Assembly (NCBI GenBank): GCA_033765345.1
Contig: JANRIC010000178.1
Location: 1 to 64,000, forward strand
Direction of reading: 5' to 3'
Source of the DNA: JANRIC01 sp033765345
Lineage (GTDB): Bacteria > Bacteroidota > Bacteroidia > Cytophagales > Microscillaceae
DNA length: 64,000 nucleotides
The position numbers were made by a program, and so were the translations under genes. Under the pieces are notes generated by a model. It made no database searches, was not told the origin of the DNA, and saw only the letters and a list, made by a program, of their open reading frames with translations. Position 1 is the first letter of the stretch. Each line of letters starts with the position of its first letter. Shown in pieces: positions 1 through 7,743 of the stretch.

Positions 1-1
1 A

Positions 2-226
2 AAGGATTATTGGGATATTAAAAGTGCTATGGATACATATTTTAAAGAAGGTCTCGAGCTAGGGGAAAAACTTGGAGAAAAACGAGGGGAAAAACGAGGA
101 GAAAAACGAGGAGAAAAGAAAAAAGCTTTGGAAATGGCAAAAAATGCGATCAAAGAAGGTCTTCAGATTGATATAATCGTCAGGCTTACTGGACTGTCCA
201 TGGAAGAAATTAAAAAACTCATGTGA
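2..226 (+). CDS. Rpn-type PD-(D/E)XK nuclease family protein, C-terminal part (5' end outside window)
   Basis: The frame is open from the first bases of the window and reads KDYWDIKSAMDTYFKEGLELG before the first ATG at 29, so this is the end of a longer gene and not a 65-residue protein. The phrase DYWDIKSAMDTYFKEG followed by repeated GEKRGEK units and a short helical tail ending MEEIKKLM is typical of the C-terminus of the Rpn/PDDEXK_2 family (recombination-promoting nucleases, often annotated as transposases). The catalytic domain lies upstream and is not visible. The GEKRGEK stretch is encoded by 12-nt tandem units at about 60-120, a likely slippage site. Family assignment rests on the tail only. 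Confidence 0.65.
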   Translation, partial: KDYWDIKSAMDTYFKEGLELGEKLGEKRGEKRGEKRGEKKKALEMAKNAIKEGLQIDIIVRLTGLSMEEIKKLM

Positions 227-320
227 TAAAAATTTTAGTAATTTTCTTAAAAACAATATGCTCTCTCATTCAAAATCCCTGGACTATGAATCATACACCA
301 GGGATTTGGCTTTCCTCATC

Positions 321-1364
321 TTAAATCGTAGCCATATCTATCACAAAGCGGTATTTGACATCACCTCGGAGCATTCTTTCATAAGCTTCGTTGATTTGAT
401 CCATACGGATCATTTCTACATCGCATACAATGCCGTGTTCGGCGCAATAATCGAGCATTTCCTGTGTCTCTGGAATACCCCCAATCAGCGAACCAACCAG
501 ACTTCTACGCTTAAAAATCAGGGCAAAAGCTGATACCTGAGCTGGAGTCGGGGGCGCACCCACACAAATCATCACTCCGTTGGTACGAAGCATATTCATA
601 TACATCATATAATCGTGCTCAGCCGATACGGTATCCACAATAAAATCAAAGTGATTCATCAGCCCTTTGAGTTGTGCAGGGTCGGTAGTCAGTGCAAAAC
701 GCTGTGCACCAAGCCTTTTGGCATCAGCTTCTTTGGAAGGAGAGGTACTCAGCATCGTTACTTCGGCATCAAATGAGGCGGCAAACTTCACAGCCATGTG
801 GCCTAAGCCACCCAAACCCAACACGGCAACGCGGTGTCCTTTGCCTACTTTCCAGTGACGGAGTGGTGAGTAAGTCGTGATTCCGGCACATAAAAGCGGA
901 GCAACGGCCTTTAAGTCAAGCTTTTCGGAGATGGTGAAGACAAATTTTTCACGGGTGACGATCTGGTTGGAATAACCTCCATAAGTCACTGCCTTGGTAT
1001 CTTTTTCAAGCCCGTTGTAAGTACCTACGAAGCCGTTTTCGCAGTATTGTTCCAGGCCTTCGGCACAATTCTGACAGTTTTGGCAGGAGTCTACTAGGCA
1101 ACCTACCCCTGCGATATCTCCTATCTTGAATCTAGTCACTTCTGGGCCTACGGCTTTTACTTTACCTACGATTTCGTGTCCGGGTACAACGGGATAGATC
1201 GTGCCACCCCATTCATTGCGTGCCGTATGAATATCCGAATGACAGACTCCACAGTATAAAATCTCGATATGCACATCATCAGCTTTTAAGTCCCTTCTTT
1301 CCAATGTCCAGGGTGCTATATTTGATGTAGCATTTTGCGCTGCATAAGCTTTGGTAGCAATCAT
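321..1364 (-). CDS. Zinc-dependent NAD(P) alcohol dehydrogenase, YahK/cinnamyl-alcohol type
   Basis: This is a 347-residue medium-chain dehydrogenase that would interconvert aldehydes and alcohols in the cytoplasm with NAD(P)H. Visible motifs are CGVCHSD (about residues 38-44, catalytic zinc Cys), GHE at 62-64 (catalytic zinc His), four structural-zinc cysteines in the DSCQNCQNCAEGLEQYC stretch (about 93-108) and the Rossmann motif GLGGLGHMA (about 180). Length and the GHEIVGKVKAVG block match the YahK/CAD subfamily, which usually prefers NADPH and aldehyde reduction. It stands alone: about 150 nt separates it from the permease gene upstream on the same strand, so co-transcription is possible but not evident. 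The natural substrate cannot be told from sequence. Confidence 0.9.
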   Translation of the reverse strand: MIATKAYAAQNATSNIAPWTLERRDLKADDVHIEILYCGVCHSDIHTARNEWGGTIYPVVPGHEIVGKVKAVGPEVTRFKIGDIAGVGCLVDSCQNCQNCAEGLEQYCENGFVGTYNGLEKDTKAVTYGGYSNQIVTREKFVFTISEKLDLKAVAPLLCAGITTYSPLRHWKVGKGHRVAVLGLGGLGHMAVKFAASFDAEVTMLSTSPSKEADAKRLGAQRFALTTDPAQLKGLMNHFDFIVDTVSAEHDYMMYMNMLRTNGVMICVGAPPTPAQVSAFALIFKRRSLVGSLIGGIPETQEMLDYCAEHGIVCDVEMIRMDQINEAYERMLRGDVKYRFVIDMATI

Positions 1365-1515
1365 AAAAATATTGTTTTTGTTATTTTGTAAAGTTACTGA
1401 TCAAAAAACTAATTTTACTCAGAGAAGGTTAATCTCCTTAAAAAGAAAAATCTATTGTCGCAGGACAAGCCCTTCCTCTCACCTATATTCAGCTTTCTCT
1501 GTGTTTTTCTGATTA

Positions 1516-2925
1516 TCAGAGATTAAATCGTCTATTGAGATAGTAAATAGGGATTCCTGCTAGGCTGATTAATAGCCCAGGCCAGGTGAATCCAGGCTTG
1601 TAAATGATCAACAAAATACAAAAACCCATTCCCATGAATATATAAAGTATCGGCAAAAAGGGATAGCCGAAGGCTTTGTAAGTTCGTTCCAACTGGGGTT
1701 TCTTAATTCTCAAGATAAACACCCCTAATATAGTTAATACATAAAACATCACCGCCACAAAGGTAATCATATCCAGCAAATCGCCGTATTTCCCACTCAG
1801 GCACAAGATACAAGCTGCGACACACTGCATCCAGAGGGCAAACTCGGGGACTGCGAATCGGTTGAGTCGGGCTGCCTTTTTAAAAAACAAATCATCCTGC
1901 GCCATGCTGTAGTAGACCCTTGAGCCGGACAGAATCATGCCATTGCTACAGCCAAAGGTAGAAATCATAATCAATACTGCGATTACAGAAGTGCCAGTTA
2001 CTCCGAAGATTGCCTGTGCAGCGGCCGTACCTACGCGGTCTTTTTCCGTACTGGCAATTTCCTCGAGGGGCAATACAGCCACAAACATCAAATTCAAAAG
2101 AATATAAATGGCAATGACCAGAAGTGTGCCGATCAAAAGGCTGAGCCCGATATTTTGTTTGGGATTACGAATTTCTCCGGCAACAAAGGTGATGTTGTTC
2201 CAGGCTTCATAGCTCATAATTGCTCCCACGAGTGCAGCCGCCAAAGCCCCACCCAGGGTAAGAAAATCAGGGTAGGTCTCAAATTGGCCGCTCACGTTCA
2301 GTTTTTTGAAATCCCATGCACTCGCCCAGTTTTGTGCCCACACCTCTGTATTTAACAAGATAAACCCAAAAAGAATCAACACCAACATACTGAGTACTTT
2401 GGTAGAAGTAAAAACCGTCTGAATGATTTTGCCGCCTTTTAGCCCTCTGGTGTTGATATAGGTCAGCAATATGATGAGTAGGATGGCTAGTGCCTGTGCC
2501 GGAGATAGCTTAAAGCTACCCAGATCAAGCAAAACCAAATCTTCGCTGACCTGCGGTACGAAATATGACATAAATTTCAGGAAAGCCACTCCTACGGCAG
2601 CGATAGTCCCTGTCTGAATCACTGCAAACAAGCTCCATCCATATACAAAAGCAAGCAAGGGGTTATAAGCTTCTCGAAGGTAAACGTATTGCCCTCCGGC
2701 CTTGGGGTACATACCGCTTAGTTCGCCATAGCTGAGGGCAGCGATCAGGGTCATTACTCCGCCGATCACCCAAACGGCGATAAACCAGCCCGTAGAGCCT
2801 GTATTTCGGACGATATCCGCACTTACAATAAAAATCCCAGAGCCGATCATATTTCCGGCTACGATGGCCACTGCGTCGAGCAGTCCGATTTCTTGTTTGA
2901 GAGTGATTGACTTTTTTTCCATCAA
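1516..2925 (-). CDS. APC-superfamily amino acid permease
   Basis: A 469-residue inner-membrane transporter with about 12 hydrophobic segments. TM1 carries GNMIGSGIF, the glycine-rich unwound substrate-binding motif of the APC fold, followed by ALSYGELSGMYPKAGGQYVYLREAY, the TM2-3 signature of LAT/SteT-like amino acid exchangers. It starts 10 nt after the stop of the SsuD-like monooxygenase on the same strand, so the two probably form an operon; this suggests, but does not show, that it imports a substrate or exports a product of that enzyme, perhaps a sulfur-containing amino compound. Substrate specificity is unknown. Confidence 0.88.
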   Translation of the reverse strand: MMEKKSITLKQEIGLLDAVAIVAGNMIGSGIFIVSADIVRNTGSTGWFIAVWVIGGVMTLIAALSYGELSGMYPKAGGQYVYLREAYNPLLAFVYGWSLFAVIQTGTIAAVGVAFLKFMSYFVPQVSEDLVLLDLGSFKLSPAQALAILLIILLTYINTRGLKGGKIIQTVFTSTKVLSMLVLILFGFILLNTEVWAQNWASAWDFKKLNVSGQFETYPDFLTLGGALAAALVGAIMSYEAWNNITFVAGEIRNPKQNIGLSLLIGTLLVIAIYILLNLMFVAVLPLEEIASTEKDRVGTAAAQAIFGVTGTSVIAVLIMISTFGCSNGMILSGSRVYYSMAQDDLFFKKAARLNRFAVPEFALWMQCVAACILCLSGKYGDLLDMITFVAVMFYVLTILGVFILRIKKPQLERTYKAFGYPFLPILYIFMGMGFCILLIIYKPGFTWPGLLISLAGIPIYYLNRRFNL

Positions 2926-2935
2926 ATTCTTTATT

Positions 2936-4111
2936 TTAGGAGAGTACTGCTGTGGTTAGGGGAGTTACTGGCGTGTCTTGGGGAGTTCTGCCGTATAATT
3001 GAGAAAGCGTGGCACGGGGAATATGCGGAAGCACCCATTTTGAGAACTCCTGCGCTTCTTCAATCAAAGGGAAACCGGAGAATACAAAAGCTCTAAAGCC
3101 CATATCCATATAGCGGTTGATCTTCTCGATGACCTGTTCGGCACTGCCAACCAGCGCACTTCCGCAGCCTGAGAATACCTTGCCGATGCTTGTCCAGAGA
3201 ATGTCTTCCATGAATCCGTCTTGATCGGCTTCTTTTCTGAGCTCGTCTTGCCTGAGTACACCCAGAGAGCGGGAATCTTCTCCCCGGCTGCGGATTTCTA
3301 AAGCTTTTTGTTCATTAAACTTTGACATCATTTTTCGGATATGCGCTCTGGCTTCTGCCTCAGTTTCTCGCACAAATACGTGAATCCTGAGCCCAAAATC
3401 TATTACTCTGCCATATTTTCCGGCTCTTTCGCTCATATCTTTCATCGTAGCGTACATCAGTTCTTCGGTTTCGGGCCACATCAGGTACACATCACAATAT
3501 TGGGCGCATACTTCTTTGGAGCCCTCCGAAATACCGCCGAAATAAAGCATCGGCCCACCGTTTTGCTGATAGGGTTTAACGGGGTCGGCAGGCAGGTCAA
3601 ACTGATAGTGTTTTCCTTGGAAAAAAATACGATCTTGTGTCCAACCCTGCTTAAGAATTTCTATGATTTCGGCACATCTTTCATATCGAAATACGGGGTC
3701 TTCGCGATAGCCTGGCAGGTCAGAATTGATGATATTGATCGTAAGCCTGCCCTCTAGGATGTGGTCAAGATTGGCAATAGAGCGTGCCAGAGTAGGCGGA
3801 TGTACTTCTCCGGTGCGGATGGCCGTCAGCAGGTTGATTTTTTGGGTGAAAGGGGCAATGGCAGCCGCAAAAGGAATGACCTCCTGCCCGACGGTGTAGG
3901 CCGTCGGGAAGAGGATATTGTTGAATCCCAGGGCTTCGGCTGCCAGAGTGATGTCTTTACAATGCTGAAAGTTGCTCCTGCGGGTATTATCCAATACACC
4001 CAGATAATCCGTATCCCCTCCGATGATGTCATTAAACCAGGAGATTTCCGCCAGCCTGTCTGGTGTGTGAATAGGCACAGACTGCCATTTATTTTTTTTG
4101 AAGTTGTTCAA
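2936..4111 (-). CDS. LLM-class flavin-dependent monooxygenase, SsuD-like
   Basis: A 391-residue luciferase-like TIM-barrel enzyme, close to the 380-residue length of alkanesulfonate monooxygenase SsuD. Family features are the N-terminal AEISWF stretch, LLTAIRTGEVHPPTLARS, LEGRLTINIINSD (as in the SsuD GR-x-NVV region), PMLYFGGISEGS and the C-terminal GFRAFVFSGFPLIEEA block. Members use FMNH2 from a separate reductase and O2 to release sulfite from sulfonates; no reductase is encoded in this window. It leads a probable two-gene operon with the APC permease. Together with the TauE/SafE exporter gene about 2 kb away it hints at organosulfonate use, but LLM enzymes act on many substrates, so the exact reaction is uncertain. 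Confidence 0.82.
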   Translation of the reverse strand: MNNFKKNKWQSVPIHTPDRLAEISWFNDIIGGDTDYLGVLDNTRRSNFQHCKDITLAAEALGFNNILFPTAYTVGQEVIPFAAAIAPFTQKINLLTAIRTGEVHPPTLARSIANLDHILEGRLTINIINSDLPGYREDPVFRYERCAEIIEILKQGWTQDRIFFQGKHYQFDLPADPVKPYQQNGGPMLYFGGISEGSKEVCAQYCDVYLMWPETEELMYATMKDMSERAGKYGRVIDFGLRIHVFVRETEAEARAHIRKMMSKFNEQKALEIRSRGEDSRSLGVLRQDELRKEADQDGFMEDILWTSIGKVFSGCGSALVGSAEQVIEKINRYMDMGFRAFVFSGFPLIEEAQEFSKWVLPHIPRATLSQLYGRTPQDTPVTPLTTAVLS

Positions 4112-4351
4112 TGTGTGAAGATGGTTTTCTTTGAATAAATATTTTTTCTGCTACCATGATGTCAGGTATAATAAAGAAGCAAGGTATATTTTTATTCATT
4201 TAAAATTATCAAATTTCACTTCAAAAACGGCAAAATTTCAGGTTAAATCTTTTGAACTTATAAAAGCTTGGGTTTTAGAGTCTGATATGTAAAGAAGATT
4301 GGCTCTTTATGAAATTACTTGAAAATTATTTATTTACACATTAAGACGGGT

Positions 4352-4384
4352 AACGACAAGGTCGCTCAAAGCGACCTTGTCGTT
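4352..4384. repeat. Perfect hairpin, copy 1 of a 33-nt dispersed sequence
   Basis: Left arm AACGACAAGGTCGCT, loop CAA, right arm AGCGACCTTGTCGTT: 15 paired bases with a 3-nt loop. The identical 33 nt occur at 35475-35507. It could act as a terminator in either direction, though a long U-tract is absent; on the minus strand it sits downstream of the 42-bp tandem repeat. Confidence 0.85.
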
Positions 4385-4422
4385 TGAATAGATTTATCTT
4401 CAAGTAAAATCATAAAAAACCA

Positions 4423-4649
4423 GAAAATATCTTGCTCCATGTAGATCATATCTTGCTCGGTATAGAAAATATCTTGCTCCATGTAGATCGTATCTTGCTT
4501 GGTATGGAAAATATCTTGCTCCATGTAGATTGCATCTTGCTTGGTATGGAAAATATCTTGTTCCATGTAGATTGCATCTTGCTTGGTATGGAAAATATCT
4601 TGCTCCATGTAGATCGTATCTTGCTCGGTATGGAAAATATCTTGCTCAA
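4423..4649. repeat. 42-bp tandem repeat (five full units plus a partial)
   Basis: Five units begin at 4423, 4465, 4507, 4549 and 4591, followed by a partial one at 4633. Each unit opens GAAAATATCTTG and consists of two related 21-bp halves sharing ATCTTGCT, so the underlying period is seven codons. The minus strand would encode alternating heptads such as MEQDIFH and TKQDAIY; the plus strand is equally open. Units differ by one to three bases. Coding status is undecided; no promoter or start context favours either strand. Confidence 0.85.
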
Positions 4650-4765
4650 ATCGAAGTGGTTTTCAGATATTTTAACTCTTAGATCATGAATAATCAAGCT
4701 AATCAATCAAGAAAACTTGCCCCGCAGGGGTCTTGCATTTCCTAAATCACTTTAATCTGGGTATA
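4645..4765 (+). mobile_element. Dispersed inverted-repeat element, copy A (long subfamily, left end eroded)
   Basis: Aligned with the copy at 47620-47722 it starts at CTCAAA (the outer TATA is replaced by tandem-repeat sequence) and ends ...AATCTGGGTATA. In place of the short TCAGGC segment of the short subfamily it carries CTTGCCCCGCAGGGGTCTTG, a GC palindrome shared with copy C (28687-28811). Its right end directly abuts the Rrf2 gene relic, which suggests the element or the rearrangement that brought it truncated that gene. Confidence 0.8.
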
Positions 4766-4847
4766 AAAACATATCTCGGATGCCGCAGGTTTGTTCGTCT
4801 TTACATTCTTCGCATCGTTCATGCAGCTTATAACTTACGCAAGGGAA
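4766..4847 (-). pseudogene. Relic of an Rrf2-family regulator gene
   Basis: Read on the minus strand these bases give CVSYKLHERCEECKDEQTC followed by GIRDMFL, nearly identical to CVSYKFYERCEECKDEVTC plus GIRDMFL in the intact regulator at 10517-10957. About 28 codons survive, including the four-cysteine segment; the rest is missing on both sides. The DNA also aligns base by base with 10612-10695. It is therefore a fragment of a second Rrf2 copy lying just downstream of chrA, cut off by the dispersed element. Confidence 0.85.
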
Positions 4848-4857
4848 ATATCTATCT

Positions 4858-6024
4858 TTATTGGAAAGTGATTGTCTTTAAAATCAATCCCACCACAGCA
4901 GCTAACAAAATAATAGAAGGCTCCTGCAATTTTTTGAATTTTAAAAGCAATAAAATGGTAAGTACAGCTATCAGAACAGTAGGAATGTCTACCAGAGAGC
5001 GTTTTCCAAGTACAATCACAGCACCCGTAATAGCACCAATAGCAGCCGCTGTAACGCCGTCTACAAAGGCTTTGATGGCAGGGTTTTTACCATGTTTCTT
5101 AAAATAAGGGGCGGGAATAATAGTAAGTAAATAACAAGGCAAAAAGGTAGCCAGTGCGGCCACTGTAGCTCCCCAAAACCCTTCTACTAAAAAACCGATA
5201 AAACCTACCGTAATGACTACTGGTCCGGGAGTGATCATAGCAACAGCGACGGCATCCAGGAATTGTTGCTCATTAAGCCAGGCATATTCTTTGACCACAC
5301 CGGCATACAAAAAGGGAACAATCGCCAAACCGCTTCCAAAAACAAAAGAACCTGCCTTGCCAAAATAAAGCGCAATTTTAAGGAGATTATCTGGGTTCTT
5401 AACTGTCCAGAAAGGAATAAAACCTAAAAGAGGATAAATCACCAAAGAACCGGCAACCTTTCTTTTAAGAATAGCGGGAGGGGCTTTGACCAACCAATAC
5501 AAAAGCCCTGCTCCCAAAAACAGCAAGACTTCTTCACTCTCTGTAATCACTGTCACCAAAGCACTAATCAAATAGATTCCCCATAAAATAAAGTCTTTGG
5601 CAATAGACTTCTTGGTAAGTTTGTAGGCACTGAAAGCAATAATTCCGATGATGCTTGCTCCCACTCCATAAAAAACTGCCGATAGCCACCAAATGCCGCT
5701 AAAATAGGTATAGGCTGCTCCCAGACCGACTACCATCACAAAAGAAGGTATAATAAAAGCAAGACCCACTACCGTAGCACCGAATATCTTATAATGTACA
5801 TATCCCAAATAAATGGCTAATTGCGCTGCCAAAGGGCCTGGAGCAAGTTGAGCTAGAGCCAATCCTTCTTTGTATTCTTCTTCTGTGATCCATTTTTTGG
5901 TTTCTACCAGATCGTGATGCATATAACCCACCAATGCAACCGGACCGCCAAAGCCCCAAGTACCAAGCTTTAAAAAATAAAACATTAAATCTGTAAGTTT
6001 ATAAGGTACATTTGTCATTGTCAA
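4858..6024 (-). CDS. chrA: ChrA-family chromate/oxyanion transporter
   Basis: A 388-residue membrane protein of the long-chain CHR family with two homologous halves. The N-half shows LKLGTWGFGGPVALVGYM and QLAPGPLAAQLAIYLGY; the C-half repeats them as YFGKAGSFVFGSGLAIVPFLY and AVAMITPGPVVITVGFIGF. Known members export chromate, an analogue of sulfate, but family members have been linked to other oxyanions. It is the last gene of a same-strand series (Rrf2, TonB receptor, DUF2490, TauE/SafE, chrA) and starts only 14 nt after the TauE/SafE stop, so it is probably co-transcribed. Its partners suggest sulfate/sulfite-type anion handling as much as chromate resistance. Confidence 0.9.
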   Translation of the reverse strand: MTMTNVPYKLTDLMFYFLKLGTWGFGGPVALVGYMHHDLVETKKWITEEEYKEGLALAQLAPGPLAAQLAIYLGYVHYKIFGATVVGLAFIIPSFVMVVGLGAAYTYFSGIWWLSAVFYGVGASIIGIIAFSAYKLTKKSIAKDFILWGIYLISALVTVITESEEVLLFLGAGLLYWLVKAPPAILKRKVAGSLVIYPLLGFIPFWTVKNPDNLLKIALYFGKAGSFVFGSGLAIVPFLYAGVVKEYAWLNEQQFLDAVAVAMITPGPVVITVGFIGFLVEGFWGATVAALATFLPCYLLTIIPAPYFKKHGKNPAIKAFVDGVTAAAIGAITGAVIVLGKRSLVDIPTVLIAVLTILLLLKFKKLQEPSIILLAAVVGLILKTITFQ

Positions 6025-6038
6025 ACCATAAAAATTTA

Positions 6039-6941
6039 TTAAGATAAAAAGGTATTCAAACTCAGAAAGACAATCAATAAACCAACCAGGATCATACCTA
6101 CTCTGATATTGATTTTATGAGCGATCAATGCACCAAGGGGTGAAGCCAGTAATCCCCCTAAAACTAAGCCGCTGACTACTTCTATACTTTCTATGCCTAC
6201 CGTCAGGGTGAAAACACTACTAGAAGCAAAGGCTATTAAAAATTCCACGGCATTGACCGTACCGATGCTTAATTGAGGGTTTTTGCCGGAGGCGATCAGC
6301 GTAGTCGTCACCACAGGACCCCAGCCTCCTCCGCCGGAAGCATCTACAAAGCCGCCGAAAAGTGCCAGCCAGCCTACCCTTTTGGGTTCTTTTAAGGCTA
6401 TTTTCTTAAAAGCTTTGACACAGATAACCAAGCCCATCACAAGCAAATACGCCGAAATATAGGGTTTTATCTCTTTACCGTCTATTGAAGTAAGCACAAA
6501 TGCCCCCAGAATTGCCCCTAGCGCACCGGGGATGGCCAGTTTTTTAAATAATTTAGTGTCTACGTTTCCGATGCGCCAATGAAAAAATCCTGAGGATGCC
6601 GTAGTAAATACCTCTGCAAAATGTACACTGGCACTGGCAATAACCGGGCTTACCCCCGTGTACATTAAAAACGTAGTAGAGCTTACGCCATAAGCCATGC
6701 CCAGCGTACCATCAATGACCTGGCATAAAAACCCAATGGCCAGGTAGATTCCCAGCATCTGCCAATCTGAAGTCTGGTGGGTAAAAGAATAATAGCTCAA
6801 TAAGATCAAAAAACAAAAAATACCCGAACCCAGAAGGCTCAAGTAGATTTGCAAAAAGCCTCTCTGGCTTAGTCTTTTCGTTGAATTTTGCACGGATGGT
6901 GTTTTTTGCTTTTGAGGCAAAACAGAAGGCGAATTCATCAT
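6039..6941 (-). CDS. TauE/SafE-family sulfite/sulfonate exporter
   Basis: A 300-residue polytopic membrane protein with about eight helices. It has the family's glycine-rich repeats: FLCQVIDGTLGMAYGVSST in the first half and GWLALFGGFVDASGGGGWGP in the second. A hydrophilic N-terminus of about 30 residues precedes the first helix. TauE/SafE proteins are thought to export sulfite or sulfoacetate, or to move sulfonates. It sits 7 nt after DUF2490 and 14 nt before chrA, so it belongs to that operon. In this context removal of toxic sulfite or an oxyanion is a reasonable inference. Confidence 0.88.
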   Translation of the reverse strand: MMNSPSVLPQKQKTPSVQNSTKRLSQRGFLQIYLSLLGSGIFCFLILLSYYSFTHQTSDWQMLGIYLAIGFLCQVIDGTLGMAYGVSSTTFLMYTGVSPVIASASVHFAEVFTTASSGFFHWRIGNVDTKLFKKLAIPGALGAILGAFVLTSIDGKEIKPYISAYLLVMGLVICVKAFKKIALKEPKRVGWLALFGGFVDASGGGGWGPVVTTTLIASGKNPQLSIGTVNAVEFLIAFASSSVFTLTVGIESIEVVSGLVLGGLLASPLGALIAHKINIRVGMILVGLLIVFLSLNTFLS

Positions 6942-6948
6942 TTTATAA

Positions 6949-7698
6949 TTAGCTTTTTTCTTTTTTTCTTAAATCCAAATTGTGAAATACAAAAAGTCTT
7001 AAAGCGTGGGTATCAAAAAAAGCATTGCCGCTGCGCCTTTGCTGAAATATATTGGAATAACCCAACTGTACGTTTAGGTGACTGCTGAAAGGGTAGCCAA
7101 AACCAACAAAAAAGCGATTCTGATCAAAATAATTATAGGTGATTTCTTTGCCGAAATTAATAAATATCTCATCCTGAATGACTAAAAAGGGCTTTTTGGG
7201 CTGAATTTCCTTGCCTTTTAAAGGAATCTGAACCATCAGGTTGTAGCGCAGGCGATAGTTAAAATTATAGTCCTGAATGGCTTCCCCATCAACCACCTGT
7301 TGTACATAACGTTGCTCAAAACGAATCCATTGTAAGGTTTGAAAGCCCTTATATTTGTTACTCATCCAGATTTGTTGCCAGGGGCGGTGCTCGTGGTGGC
7401 GATTATTAGTACCATCTTCCGAAGGGAAAAAGATATAAGCATAGCCTGCCGTCAAGCGGATATTATCCGCCAGGTAATACGTCAGACCCAACCTGCCCAT
7501 CGTCAGAGAAATATCCCCAGCAAAATCATTGGTACGAAAATGCCCATCAAACCAAAAGCCGAATTTATTGCTAAAACGACTCTGGTTGAAATAACCCAGC
7601 CAGATTTGTTGTCTGTCAATGATTTCTTTTGAAGGCTGTGCATACGTAATGGTGCAGGAAGCCATCAAGCTAATAAAAAGTAAGATTTGTTTTATCAT
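6949..7698 (-). CDS. DUF2490 outer-membrane beta-barrel protein
   Basis: A 249-residue protein with an N-terminal signal peptide ending at TYAQ and alternating hydrophobic/polar strands. IWLGYFNQSRFSNKFGFWFDGHFR, HRPWQQIW and RFEQRYV are typical of DUF2490, a Bacteroidota outer-membrane barrel of unknown function. It follows the TonB receptor by 45 nt and precedes the TauE/SafE gene by 7 nt, so it is probably the outer-membrane companion of a transport operon. It could be a passive channel or a structural partner of the receptor; nothing in the sequence decides this. Confidence 0.82.
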   Translation of the reverse strand: MIKQILLFISLMASCTITYAQPSKEIIDRQQIWLGYFNQSRFSNKFGFWFDGHFRTNDFAGDISLTMGRLGLTYYLADNIRLTAGYAYIFFPSEDGTNNRHHEHRPWQQIWMSNKYKGFQTLQWIRFEQRYVQQVVDGEAIQDYNFNYRLRYNLMVQIPLKGKEIQPKKPFLVIQDEIFINFGKEITYNYFDQNRFFVGFGYPFSSHLNVQLGYSNIFQQRRSGNAFFDTHALRLFVFHNLDLRKKEKS

Positions 7699-7743
7699 AC
7701 ACCGAAATTAGCTTATTTTTTTGAATCTGAGTTATATTTATTA

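Larger units (their letters stand above)
4112..4857. other. Repeat-rich gene-free stretch between ssuD-like and chrA genes
   Basis: These roughly 750 bases hold no credible gene. In order they contain about 240 bases of plain AT-rich DNA, a perfect hairpin (4352-4384), a 42-bp tandem repeat (4423-4649), a dispersed inverted-repeat element (4645-4765) and a relic of an Rrf2 regulator gene (about 4766-4847). Open frames of 80-86 codons cross the tandem repeat on both strands only because the unit length is divisible by three. Confidence 0.8.

Noticed and set aside
4423..4649. CRISPR array
   Set aside because: Units are contiguous and 42 bp long with no unique spacers; no cas genes in the window.
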